The position numbers and the translations under genes are program-made. The notes under the pieces were generated by a model. It saw nothing but the letters and a program-made list of their open reading frames with translations. It had not been told where the DNA came from and ran no database searches. 64,000 nucleotides of DNA. It comes from Hyperoodon ampullatus (lineage: Eukaryota > Chordata > Mammalia > Artiodactyla > Ziphiidae). Shown one piece after another: positions 34,791 to 46,956 of this stretch (position 1 is its first letter; the number at the start of each line of letters is the position of its first letter). The stretch is taken from assembly GCA_949752795.1 (NCBI GenBank), contig CATKHW010000556.1, positions 62,001-126,000 on the forward strand, given 5' to 3'.

Positions 34791-36529
34791 CTGAAGGAAT
34801 TGTAAAGAATTTCCCAGTTTTTTTGTTTTATTTTTGAAATTCCTTTTTATAGTGGGTTTGAGCTGATTCTCGCTGCCATATTTATCCCAGTCTAGACACA
34901 CTTGATTCCCTTACGGAGACATATCAATACATAGGTTTTAAGATTCTTACTAGTCAGATATATTCCTCTGCGGGAAATATGGGGTTTTGAGTCCCTTTCA
35001 CTGAGGAAGGTGTAGGTCTTGTCTATTCCATAGTTGGTTTTTGGAACGGTACCTGTGCTTATATCAAACTCTGGTTTTATGCATCACCCCACCTCTCCTT
35101 CCCCCTTAAGCAGGCATAAGAGTGTTTTCTAAATGTGAGACACTGTTCTCTTTCCTAACTCAGTTCAAGTGTAGCCATGTTTACAGGATCTTCATAAGTG
35201 ATATCTTATGATAAGTTTCTTTTTCTGTGTGACTTATTTCACTTAGAATCATCGTACCTGAATCCACCCATTTTGCTGCTACTGGTCTTATGACATTGAT
35301 TTCATGGCTGAGGGATATTCCATCGTACGTAAGTACCACAATTTTTTGAACCATTTTTATATTTCCTGGGATATTTAAGGTGTACCCAAGTTGAGGTCCT
35401 TGTAAGCAGTGCAGCCCTAAATTTTGGGGTGGCTGTGTCTTTTTGATTTTCAGTTTTCCCAAGGTATATTCCCTAGACTGGAAGTGCCCTTGGCTCTGTA
35501 GCTCTGTTGTTTACTTGTTTTAGGGAACACAATGCACTCCTCCAGAGAGGCAGTTGGCAATTTACATCCCGCCCATCAGCATAACAAGGCTCCCTGTTCT
35601 CCAGGGCCTGTCTTGCCTTTCTGGTTTTTACACATTTTGTGGATGTCCCTTTTGACCGGTGGGAAGTGATACTTCTTTGTAGTGCAGATTTGCATTGCCC
35701 GCTTGCTTGCTTGGCCAAAAAGGGCGTATGCGTTTTCTCCTGAATATATTCAGGAGAAAACGCATACGCCCTTTTTGGCCAAGTGCATCATTGTCGAAGT
35801 TGTGCCCCTCTTCCTGTGCTTTAAAGGCGATTCCAACGTACCTCTGGAAATCTGTTTCCTGCTATTCTGCCTCGCTTTCAAGTCCGCCTCGTTGCCTTCC
35901 CTCAACAGATTTTTGGACGATAGTTGTCCTTTATTACTCGGCCAGTTTGTGAATTGCTGTGCCCCTGAGCTCCATTTTTCAACTCGTTTTTGGTGAGCTG
36001 ACCGCAAGTCCAAAATTTTGGTTCAGGATCTATACTGATTCCCGGTGGGTGGCTGAGACTTTGGTTAATTCTTCTTCCTGCCGGGAAATTACAGTGATAT
36101 GTGCCCGTCCAAATGCCTAACAGCTACTCTCTCATTGGTTCTCCCTCTTCCCTTTCATCCTCTGCCAAATTGGCAACCTGTGCGAACCAGGAGGTTAAAG
36201 GGGCTGTCTCTCCAAGTTGGGAGGTTGATAATAAAGCAGATGGAAAGTCAAACCGGAGCACCAGGAGAGGGACTATTCGTTGAGTTTTAGAAACCTTTCG
36301 TATTCACAGTGTGTCCGTTCTCTAGGATTCCCGTACATGTTATATCTGTAGTAATATTCCCTTCAACCTGGAGAGTTGGGACCCATGGAATGTGTGCCAT
36401 GCATTATTGCTTTAAAGGGTCTGCATTTGCTCACCCAATCTCACCAATCCTCTCAGTCCCAAGTGTCCAGCCTTATGCCACATCCAGCTGTCATTGTAGA
36501 TAGGGTCATTTCAGGTTTCATCAGAGACC
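34791..36529 (+). repeat. Satellite monomer 21 (1739 bp)
   Basis: A standard copy without obvious private changes; GTGCGAACC present. Palindrome 35710-35783. Confidence 0.97.
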
Positions 36530-38263
36530 CTGAAGGAATTGTAAAGAATTTCCCAGTTTTTTTGTTTTATTTTTGAAATTCCTTTTTATAGTGGGTTTGA
36601 GCTGATTCTCGCTGCCATATTTATCCCAGTCTAGACACACTTGATTCCCTTACGGAGACATATCAATACATAGGTTTTAAGATTCTTACTAGTCAGATAT
36701 ATTCCTCTGCGGGAAATATGGGGTTTTGAGTCCCTTTCACTGAGGAAGGTGTAGGTCTTGTCTATTCCATAGTTGGTTTTTGGAACGGTACCTGTGCTTA
36801 TATCAAACTCTGGTTTTATGCATCACCCCACCTCTCCTTCCCCCTTAAGCAGGCATAAGAGTGTTTTCTAAATGTGAGACACTGTTCTCTTTCCTAACTC
36901 AGTTCAAGTGTAGCCATGTTTACAGGATCTTCATAAGTGATATCTTATGATAAGTTTCTTTTTCTGTGTGACTTATTTCACTTAGAATCATCGTACCTGA
37001 ATCCACCCATTTTGCTGCTACTGGTCTTATGACATTGATTTCATGGCTGAGGGATATTCCATCGTACGTAAGTACCACAATTTTTTGAACCATTTTTATA
37101 TTTCCTGGGATATTTAAGGTGTACCCAAGTTGAGGTCCTTGTAAGCAGTGCAGCCCTAAATTTTGGGGTGGCTGTGTCTTTTTGATTTTCAGTTTTCCCA
37201 AGGTATATTCCCTAGACTGGAAGTGCCCTTGGCTCTGTAGCTCTGTTGTTTACTTGTTTTAGGGAACACAATGCACGCCTCCAGAGAGGCAGTTGGCAAT
37301 TTACATCCCGCCCATCAGCATAACAAGGCTCCCTGTTCTCCAGGGCCTGTCTTGCCTTTCTGGTTTTTACACATTTTGTGGATGTCCCTTTTGACCGGTG
37401 GGAAGTGATACTTCTTTGTAGTGCAGATTTGCATTGCCCGCTTGCTTGCTTGGCCAAAAAGGGCGTATGCGTTTTCTCCTGAATCAGGAGAAAACGCATA
37501 CGCCCTTTTTGGCCAAGTGCATCATTGTCGAAGTTGTGCCCCTCTTCCTGTGCTTTAAAGGCGATTCCAACGTACCTCTTGAAATCTGTTTCCTGCTATT
37601 CTGCCTTGCTTTCAAGTCCGCCTCGTTGCCTTCCCTCAACAGATTTTTGGACGATAGTTGTCCTTTATTACTCGGCCAGTTTGTGAATTGCTGTGCCCCT
37701 GAGCTCCATTTTTCAACTCGTTTTTGGTGAGCTGACCTCAAGTCCAAAATTTTGGTTCAGGATCTATACTGATTCCCGGTGGGTGGCTGAGACTTTGGTT
37801 AATTCTTCTTCCTGCCGGGAAATTACAGTGATATGTGCCCGTCCAAATGCCTAACAGCTACTCTCTCATTGGTTCTCCCTCTTCCCTTTCATCCTCTGCC
37901 AAATTGGCAACCTGTGCGAACCAGGAGGTTAAAGGGGCTGTCTCTCCAAGTTGGGAGGTTGATAATAAAGCAGATGGAAAGTCAAACCAGAGCACCAGGA
38001 GAGGGACTATTCGTTGAGTTTTAGAAACCTTTCGTATTCACAGTGTTTCCGTTCTCTAGGATTCCTGTACATGTTATATCTGTAGTAATATTCCCTTCAA
38101 CCTGGAGAGTTGGGACCCATGGAATGTGTGCCATGCATTATTGCTTTAAAGGGTCTGCATTTGCTCACCCAATCTCACCAATCCTCTCAGTCCCAAGTGT
38201 CCAGCCTTATGCCACATCCAGCTGTCATTGTAGATAGGGTCATTTCAGGTTTCATCAGAGACC
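36530..38263 (+). repeat. Satellite monomer 22 (1734 bp)
   Basis: Shortened by the 5-bp central palindrome deletion (37449-37517). It also has CACGCCTCC near 37274, TGCCTTGCTTTC near 37602, AAACCAGAGCACC, CAGTGTTTCCG and GATTCCTGTAC. Two of these variants look forward to the distal zone. Confidence 0.97.
37449..37517. repeat. Palindrome with 5-bp central deletion (69 bp)
   Basis: The centre reads CTCCTGAATCAGGAG instead of CTCCTGAATATATTCAGGAG. Five bases are missing exactly at the symmetry point, leaving 34-nt arms and a 1-nt spacer. The monomer is 1734 bp, exactly 5 bp short, so this is its only net length change. Such a lesion is typical of nuclease trimming at a hairpin or cruciform tip. 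Confidence 0.95.
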
Positions 38264-40001
38264 CTGAAGGAATTGTAAAGAATTTCCCAGTTTTTTTGTT
38301 TTATTTTTGAAATTCCTTTTTATAGTGGGTTTGAGCTGATTCTCGCTGCCATATTTATCCCAGTCTAGACACACTTGATTCCCTTACGGAGACATATCAA
38401 TACATAGGTTTTAAGATTCTTACTAGTCAGATATATTCCTCTGCGGGAAATATGGGGTTTTGAGTCCCTTTCACTGAGGAAGGTGTAGGTCTTGTCTATT
38501 CCATAGTTGGTTTTTGGAACGGTACCTGTGCTTATATCAAACTCTGGTTTTATGCATCACCCCACCTCTCCTTCCCCCTTAAGCAGGCATAAGAGTGTTT
38601 TCTAAATGTGAGACACTGTTCTCTTTCCTAACTCAGTTCAAGTGTAGCCATGTTTACAGGATCTTCATAAGTGATATCTTATGATAAGTTTCTTTTTCTG
38701 TGTGACTTATTTCACTTAGAATCATCGTACCTGAATCCACCCATTTTGCTGCTACTGGTCTTATGACATTGATTTCATGGCTGAGGGATATTCCATCGTA
38801 CGTAAGTACCACAATTTTTTGAACCACTTTTATATTTCCTGGGATATTTAAGGTGTACCCAAGTTGAGGTCCTTGTAAGCAGTGCAGCCCTAAATTTTGG
38901 GGTGGCTGTGTCTTTTTGATTTTCAGTTTTCCCAAGGTATATTCCCTAGACTGGAAGTGCCCTTGGCTCTGTAGCTCTGTTGTTTACTTGTTTTAGGGAA
39001 CACAATGCACTCCTCCAGAGAGGCAGTTGGCAATTTACATCCCGCCCATCAGCATAACAAGGCTCCCTGTTCTCCAGGGCCTGTCTTGCCTTTCTGGTTT
39101 TTACACATTTTGTGGATGTCCCTTTTGACCGGTGGGAAGTGATACTTCTTTGTAGTGCAGATTTGCATTGCCCGCTTGCTTGCTTGGCCAAAAAGGGCGT
39201 ATGCGTTTTCTCCTGAATATATTCAGGAGAAAACGCATACGCCCTTTTTGGCCAAGTGCATCATTGTCGAAGTTGTGCCCCTCTTCCTGTGCTTTAAAGG
39301 CGATTCCAACGTACCTCTGGAAATCTGTTTCCTGCTATTCTGCCTCGCTTTCAAGTCCGCCTCGTTGCCTTCCCTCAACAGATTTTTGGACGATAGTTGT
39401 CCTTTATTACTCGGCCAGTTTGTGAATTGCTGTGCCCCTGAGCTCCATTTTTCAACTCGTTTTTGGTGAGCTGACCGCAAGTCCAAAATTTTGGTTCAGG
39501 ATCTATACTGATTCCCGGTGGGTGGCTGAGACTTTGGTTAATTCTTCTTCCTGCCGGGAAATTACAGTGAAATGTGCCCGTCCAAATGCCTAACAGCTAC
39601 TCTCTCATTGGTTCTCCCTCTTCCCTTTCACCTCTGCCAAATTGGCAACCTGTGCGAACCAGGAGGTTAAAGGGGCTGTCTCTCCAATTTGGGAGGTTGA
39701 TAATAAAGCAGATGGAAAGTCAAACCGGAGCACCAGGAGAGGGACTATTCGTTGAGTTTTAGAAACCTTTCGTATTCACAGTGTGTCCGTTCTCTAGGAT
39801 TCCCGTACATGTTATATCTGTAGTAATATTCCCTTCAACCTGGAGAGTTGGGACCCATGGAATGTGTGCCATGCATTATTGCTTTAAAGGGTCTGCATTT
39901 GCTCACCCAATCTCACCAATCCTCTCAGTCCCAAGTGTCCAGCCTTATGCCACATCCAGCTGTCATTGTAGATAGGGTCATTTCAGGTTTCATCAGAGAC
40001 C
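38264..40001 (+). repeat. Satellite monomer 23 (1738 bp)
   Basis: AACCACTTTTATAT near 38823, CAGTGAAATGTGCC near 39566, TTTCACCTCTGCC near 39627 (1-bp loss) and CTCCAATTTGGG near 39682. Palindrome 39183-39256. Confidence 0.97.
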
Positions 40002-41740
40002 CTGAAGGAATTGTAAAGAATTTCCCAGTTTTTTTGTTTTATTTTTGAAATTCCTTTTTATAGTGGGTTTGAGCTGATTCTCGCTGCCATATTTATCCCA
40101 GTCTAGACACACTTGATTCCCTTACGGAGACATATCAATACATAGGTTTTAAGATTCTTACTAGTCAGATATATTCCTCTGCGGGAAATATGGGGTTTTG
40201 AGTCCCTTTCACTGAGGAAGGTGTAGGTCTTGTCTATTCCATAGTTGGTTTTTGGAACGGTACCTGTGCTTATATCAAACTCTGGTTTTATGCATCACCC
40301 CACCTCTCCTTCCCCCTTAAGCAGGCATAAGAGTCTTTTCTAAATGTGAGACACTGTTCTCTTTCCTAACTCAGTTCAAGTGTAGCCATGTTTACAGGAT
40401 CTTCATAAGTGATATCTTATGATAAGTTTCTTTTTCTGTGTGACTTATTTCACTTAGAATCATCGTACCTGAATCCACCCATTTTGCTGCTACTGGTCTT
40501 ATGACATTGATTTCATGGCTGAGGGATATTCCATCGTACGTAAGTACCACAATTTTTTGAACCAATTTTATATTTCCTGGGATATTTAAGGTGTACCCAA
40601 GTTGAGGTCCTTGTAAGCAGTGCAGCCCTAAATTTTGGGGTGGCTCTGTCTTATTGATTTTCAGTTTTTCCCAGGTATATTCCCTAGACTGGAAGTGCCC
40701 TTGGCTCTGTAGCTCTGTTGTTTACTTGTTTTAGGGAACACAATGCACTCCTCCAGAGAGGCAGTTGGCAATTTACATCCCGCCCATCAGCATAACAAGG
40801 CTCCCTGTTCTCCAGGGCCTGTCTTGCCTTTCTGGTTTTTACACATTTTGTGGATGTCCCTTTTGACTGGTGGGAAGTGATACTTCTTTGTAGTGCAGAT
40901 TTGCATTGCCCACTTGCTTGCTTGGCCAAAAAGGGCGTATGCGTTTTCTCCTGAATATATTCAGGAGAAAACGCATACGCCCTTTTTGTCCAAGTGCATC
41001 ATTGTCAAAGTTGTGCCCCTCTTCCTGTGCTTTAAAGGCGATTCCAACGTACCTCTTGAAATCTGTTTCCTGCTATTCTGCCTCGCTTTCAAGTCCGCCT
41101 CGTTGCCTTCCCTCAACAGATTTTTGGACGATAGTTGTCCTTTATTACTCGGCCAGTTTGTGAATTGCTGTGCCCCTGAGCTCCATTTTTCAACTCGTTT
41201 TTGGTGAGCTGACCGCAAGTCCAAAATTTTGGTTCTGGATCTATACTGATTCCCGGTGGGTGGCTGAGACTTTGGTTAATTCTTCTTCCTGCCGGGAAAT
41301 TACAGTGATATGTGCCCGTCCAAATGCCTAACAGCTACTCTCTCATTGGTTCTCCCTCTTCCCTTTCATCCTCTGCCAAATTGGCAACCTGTGCGAACCA
41401 GGAGGTTAAAGGGGCTGTCTCTCCAAGTTGGGAGGTTGATTATAAAGCAGATGGAAAGTCAAACCGGAGCACCATGAGAGGGACTATTCGTTGAGTTTTA
41501 GAAACCTTTCGTATTCACAGTGTGTCCGTTCTCTAGGATTCCCGTACATGTTATATCTGTAGTAATATTCCCTTCAACCTGGAGAGTTGGGACCCATGGA
41601 ATGTGTGCCATGCATTATTGCTTTAAAGGGTCTGCATTTGCTCACCCAATCTCACCAATCCTCTCAGTCCCAAGTGTCCAGCCTTATGCCACATCCAGCT
41701 GTCATTGTAGATAGGGTCATTTCAGGTTTCATCAGAGACC
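40002..41740 (+). repeat. Satellite monomer 24 (1739 bp, trimer type A)
   Basis: First type-A copy: GAGTCTTTTC near 40332, AACCAATTTTATAT, GGCTCTGTCTTATTG near 40642, TTGACTGGTGG, GCCCACTTGC, TTGTCAAAGTTG, GGTTCTGGATC, GTTGATTATAAAG and CACCATGAGAGG. Palindrome 40921-40994 has the TTTTTGTCCAAG arm. Confidence 0.97.
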
Positions 41741-43478
41741 CTGAAGGAATTGTAAAGAATTTCCCAGTTTTTTTGTTTTATTTTTGAAATTCCTTTTTAT
41801 AGTGGGTTTGAGCTGATTCTCGCTGCCATATTTATCCCAGTCTAGACACACTTGATTCCCTTACGGACACATATCAATACATAGGTTTTAAGATTCTTAC
41901 TAGTCAGATATATTCCTCTGCGGGAAATATGGGGTTTTGAGTCCCTTTCACTGAGGAAGGTGTAGGTCTTGTCTATTCCATAGTTGGTTTTTGGAACGGT
42001 ACCTGTGCTTATATCAAACTCTGGTTTTATGCATCACCCCACCTCTCCTTCCCCCTTAAGCAGGCATAAGAGTGTTTTCTAAATGTGAGACACTGTTCTC
42101 TTTCCTAACTCAGTTCAAGTGTAGCCATGTTTACAGGATCTTCATAAGTGATATCTTATGATAAGTTTCTTTTTCTGTGTGACTTATTTCACTTAGAATC
42201 ATCGTACCTGAATCCACCCATTTTGCTGCTACTGGTCTTATGACATTGATTTCATGGCTGAGGGATATTCCATCGTACGTAAGTACCACAATTTTTTGAA
42301 CCATTTTTATATTTCCTGGGATATTTAAGGTGTACCCAAGTTGAGGTCCTTGTAAGCAGTGCAGCCCTAAATTTTGGGGTGGCTGTGTCTTTTTGATTTT
42401 CAGTTTTCCCAAGGTATATTCCCTAGACTGGAAGTGCCCTTGGCTCTGTAGCTCTGTTGTTTACTTGTTTTAGGGAACACAATGCACTCCTCCAGAGAGG
42501 CAGTTGGCAATTTACATCCCGCCCATCAGCATAACAAGGCACCCTGTTCTCCAGGGCCTGTCTTGCCTTTCTGGTTTTTACACATTTTGTGGATGTCCCT
42601 TTTGACCGGTGGGAAGTGATACTTCTTTGTAGTGCAGATTTGCATTGCCCGCTTGCTTGCTTGGCCAAAAAGGGCGTATGCGTTTTCTCCTGAATATATT
42701 CAGGAGAAAACGCATACGCCCTTTTTGGCCAAGTGCATCATTGTCGAAGTTGTGCCCCTCTTCCTGTGCTTTAAAGGCGATTCCTACGTACCTCTTGAAA
42801 TCAGTTTCCTGCTATTCTGCCTCGCTTTCAAGTCCACCTCGTTGCCTTCTCTCAACAGATTTTTGGACGATAGTTGTCCTTTATTACTCGGCCAGTTTGT
42901 GAATTGCTGTGCCCCTGATCTCCATTTTTCAACTCGTTTTTGGTGAGCTGACCGCAAGTCCAAAATTTTGGTTCAGGATCTATACTGATTCCCGGTGGGT
43001 GGCTGAGACTTTGGTTAATTCTTCTTCCTGCCGGGAAATTACAGTGATATGTGCCCGTCCAAATGCCTAACAGCTACTCTCTCATTGGTTCTCCCTCTTC
43101 CCTTTCATCCTCTGCCAAATTGGCAACCTATGCGAACCAGGAGGTTAAAGGGGCTGTCTCTCCAAGTTGGGAGGTTGATAATAAAGCAGATGGAAAGTCA
43201 AACCAGAGCACCAGGAGAGGGACTATTCGTTGAGTTTTAGAAACCTTTCGTATTCACAGTGTGTCCGTTCTCTAGGATTCCCGTACATGTTATATCTGTA
43301 GTAATATTCCCTTCAACCTGAGAGTTGGGACCCATGGAATGTGTGCCATGCATTATTGCTTTAAAGGGTCTGCATTTGCTCACCCAATCTCACCAATCCT
43401 CTCAGTCCCAAGTGTCCAGCCTTATGCCACATCCAGCTGTCATTGTAGATAGGGTCATTTCAGGTTTCATCAGAGACC
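41741..43478 (+). repeat. Satellite monomer 25 (1738 bp, trimer type B)
   Basis: CGGACACATATC, GGCACCCTG, ATTCCTACGTACC near 42781, AAGTCCACC, CCTTCTCTC, CTGATCTCC (SacI site lost), ACCTATGCG and AAACCAGAGC. A 1-bp loss in CAACCTGAGAG near 43320. Palindrome 42660-42733. Confidence 0.97.
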
Positions 43479-45217
43479 CTGAAGGAATTGTAAAGAATTC
43501 CCAGTTTTTTTGTTTTATTTTTGAAATTCCTTTTTATAGTGGGTTTGAGCTGATTCTCGCTGCCATATTTATCCCAGTCTAGACACACTTGATTCCCTTA
43601 CGGAGACATATCAATACGTAGCTTTTAAGATTCTTACTAGTCAGATATATTCCTCTGCGGGAAATATGGGGTTTTGAGTCCCTTTCACTGAGGAAGGTGT
43701 AGGTCTTGTCTATTCCATAGTTGGTTTTTGGAACGGTACCTGTGCTTATATCAAACTCTGGTTTTATGCATCACCCCACCTCTCCTTCCCCCTTAAGCAG
43801 GCATAAGAGTGTTTTCTAAATGTGAGACACTGTTCTCTTTCCTAACTCAGTTCAAGTGTAGCCATGTTTACAGGATCTTCATAAGTGATATCTTATGATA
43901 AGTTTCTTTTTCTGTGTGACTTATTTCACTTAGAATCATCGTACCTGAATCCACCCATTTTGCTGCTACTGGTCTTATGACATTGATTTCATGGCTGAGG
44001 GATATTCCATCGTACGTAAGTACCACAATTTTTTGAACCATTTTTATATTTCCTGGGATATTTAAGGTGTACCCAAGTTGAGGTCCTTGTAAGCAGTGCA
44101 GCCCTAAATTTTGGGGTGGCTGTGTCTTTTTGATTTTCAGTTTTCCCAAGGTATATTCCCTAGACTGGGAAGTGCCCTGGGCTCTGTAGCTCTGTTGTTT
44201 ACTTGTTTTAGGGAATACAATGCACTCCTCCAGAGAGGCATTGGCAATTTACATCCCGCCCATCAGCATAACAAGGCACCCTGTTCTCCAGGGGCCTGTC
44301 TTGCCTTTCTGGTTTTTACACATTTTGTGGATGTCCCTTTTGACTGGTGGGAAGTGATACTTCTTTGTAGTGCAGATTTGCATTGCCCGCTTGCTTGCTT
44401 GGCACAAAAAGGGCGTATGCGTTTTCTCCTGAATATATTCAGGAGAAAACACATACGCCCTTTTTGGCCAAGTGCATCATTGTCGAAGTTGTGCCCCTCT
44501 TCCTGTGCTTTAAAGGCGATTCCAACGTACCTCTTGAAATCTGTTTCCTGCTATTCTGCCACGCTTTCAAGCCCGCCTCATTGCCTTCCCTCAACAGATT
44601 TTTGGACGATAGTTGTCCTTTATTACTCGGCCAGTTTGTGAATTGCTGTGCCCCTGAGCTCCATTTTTCAACTCGTTTTTGGTGAGCTGACCGCAAGTCC
44701 AAAATTTTGGTTCAGGATCTATACTGATTCCCGGTGGGTGGCTGAGACTTTGGTTAATTCTTCTTCCTGCCGGAAATTACAGTGATATGTGCCCGTCCAA
44801 ATGCCTAACAGCTACTCTCTCATTGGTTCTCCCTCTTCCCTTTCATCCTCTGCCAAATTGGCATCCTGTGCGAACCAGGAGGTTAAAGGGGCTGTCTCTC
44901 CAAGTTGGGAGGTTGATTATAAAGCAGATGGAAAGTCAAACCGGAGCACCAGGAGAGGGACTATTCGTTGAGTTTTAGAAACCTTTCGTATTCACAGTGT
45001 GTCCGTTCTCTAGGATTCCCGTACATGTTATATCTGTAGTAATATTCCCTTCAACCTGGAGAGTTGGGACCCATGGAATGTGTGCCATGCATTATTGCTT
45101 TAAAGGGTCTGCATTTGCTCACCCAATCTCACCAATCCTCTCAGTCCCAAGTGTCCAGCCTTATGCCACATCCAGCTGTCATTGTAGATAGGGTCATTTC
45201 AGGTTTCATCAGAGACC
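43479..45217 (+). repeat. Satellite monomer 26 (1739 bp, trimer type C, indel-rich)
   Basis: Type-C marks: ACGTAGCTTTTAAG, GAGGCATTGGC, ACACATACG arm, TGCCACGCTTTC and TTGGCATCCTG. Its private 1-bp indels (GAATTCCCAG, ACTGGGAAG, CCAGGGGCC, GGCACAAAAA, TGCCGGAAATT) create a chance 176-codon plus-strand frame at 44111-44641. Confidence 0.96.
44398..44472. repeat. Palindrome with arm insertion and CpG change
   Basis: The left arm reads GGCACAAAAAGGG (an extra A compared with GGCCAAAAAGGG) and the right arm reads AAAACACATACG (CG to CA). It lies in a monomer with several other 1-bp indels. Confidence 0.88.
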
Positions 45218-46956
45218 CTGAAGGAATTGTAAAGAATTTCCCAGTTTTTTTGTTTTATTTTTGAAATTCCTTTTTATAGTGGGTTTGAGCTGATTCTCGC
45301 TGCCATATTTATCCCAGTCTAGACACACTTGATTCCCTTACGGACACATATCAATACATAGGTTTTAAGATTCTTACTAGTCAGATATATTCCTCTGCGG
45401 GAAATATGGGGTTTTGAGTCCCTTTCACTGAGGAAGGTGTAGGTCTTGTCTATTCCATAGTTGGTTTTTGGAACGGTACCTGTGCTTATATCAAACTCTG
45501 GTTTTATGCATCACCCCACCTCTCCTTCCCCCTTAAGCAGGCATAAGAGTCTTTTCTAAATGTGAGACACTGTTCTCTTTCCTAACTCAGTTCAAGTGTA
45601 GCCATGTTTACAGGATCTTCATAAGTGATATCTTATGATAAGTTTCTTTTTCTGTGTGACTTATTTCACTTAGAATCATCGTACCTGAATCCACCCATTT
45701 TGCTGCTACTGGTCTTATGACATTGATTTCATGGCTGAGGGATATTCCATCGTACGTAAGTACCACAATTTTTTGAACCAATTTTATATTTCCTGGGATA
45801 TTTAAGGTGTACCCAAGTTGAGGTCCTTGTAAGCAGTGCAGCCCTAAATTTTGGGGTGGCTCTGTCTTATTGATTTTCAGTTTTTCCCAGGTATATTCCC
45901 TAGACTGGAAGTGCCCTTGGCTCTGTAGCTCTGTTGTTTACTTGTTTTAGGGAACACAATGCACTCCTCCAGAGAGGCAGTTGGCAATTTACATCCCGCC
46001 CATCAGCATAACAAGGCTCCCTGTTCTCCAGGGCCTGTCTTGCCTTTCTGGTTTTTACACATTTTGTGGATGTCCCTTTTGACTGGTGGGAAGTGATACT
46101 TCTTTGTAGTGCAGATTTGCATTGCCCACTTGCTTGCTTGGCCAAAAAGGGCGTATGCATTTTCTCCTGAATATATTCAGGAGAAAACGCATACGCCCTT
46201 TTTGGCCAAGTGCATCATTGTCAAAGTTGTGCCCCTCTTCCTGTGCTTTAAAGGCGATTCCAACGTACCTCTTGAAATCTGTTTCCTGCTATTCTGCCTC
46301 GCTTTCAAGTCCGCCTCGTTGCCTTCCCTCAACAGATTTTTGGACGATAGTTGTCCTTTATTACTCGGCCAGTTTGTGAATTGCTGTGCCCCTGAGCTCC
46401 ATTTTTCAACTCGTTTTTGGTGAGCTGACCGCAAGTCCAAAATTTTGGTTCTGGATCTATACTGATTCCCGGTAGGTGGCTGAGACTTTGGTTAATTCTT
46501 CTTCCTGCCGGGAAATTACAGTGATATGTGCCCGTCCAAATGCCTAACAGCTACTCTCTCATTGGTTCTCCCTCTTCCCTTTCATCCTCTGCCAAATTGG
46601 CAACCTGTGCGAACCAGGAGGTTAAAGGGGCTGTCTCTCCAAGTTGGGAGGTTGATTATAAAGCAGATGGAAAGTCAAACCGGAGCACCATGAGAGGGAC
46701 TATTCGTTGAGTTTTAGAAACCTTTCGTATTCACAGTGTGTCCGTTCTCTAGGATTCCCGTACATGTTATATCTGTAGTAATATTCCCTTCAACCTGGAG
46801 AGTTGGGACCCATGGAATGTGTGCCATGCATTATTGCTTTAAAGGGTCTGCATTTGCTCACCCAATCTCACCAATCCTCTCAGTCCCAAGTGTCCAGCCT
46901 TATGCCACATCCAGCTGTCATTGTAGATAGGGTCATTTCAGGTTTCATCAGAGACC
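45218..46956 (+). repeat. Satellite monomer 27 (1739 bp, trimer type A)
   Basis: Carries the type-A set of monomer 24 at a distance of 5216 bp, with private CCCGGTAGGTGG near 46469. Palindrome 46137-46210 has a left-arm CG-to-CA change (GTATGCATTTTC) and an intact right arm. Confidence 0.97.

Noticed and set aside
44111..44641. A 176-codon plus-strand frame, the longest in the window
   Set aside because: It is created only by several 1-bp indels in one monomer that fuse frames separate in all other copies; probably sequence error or chance.
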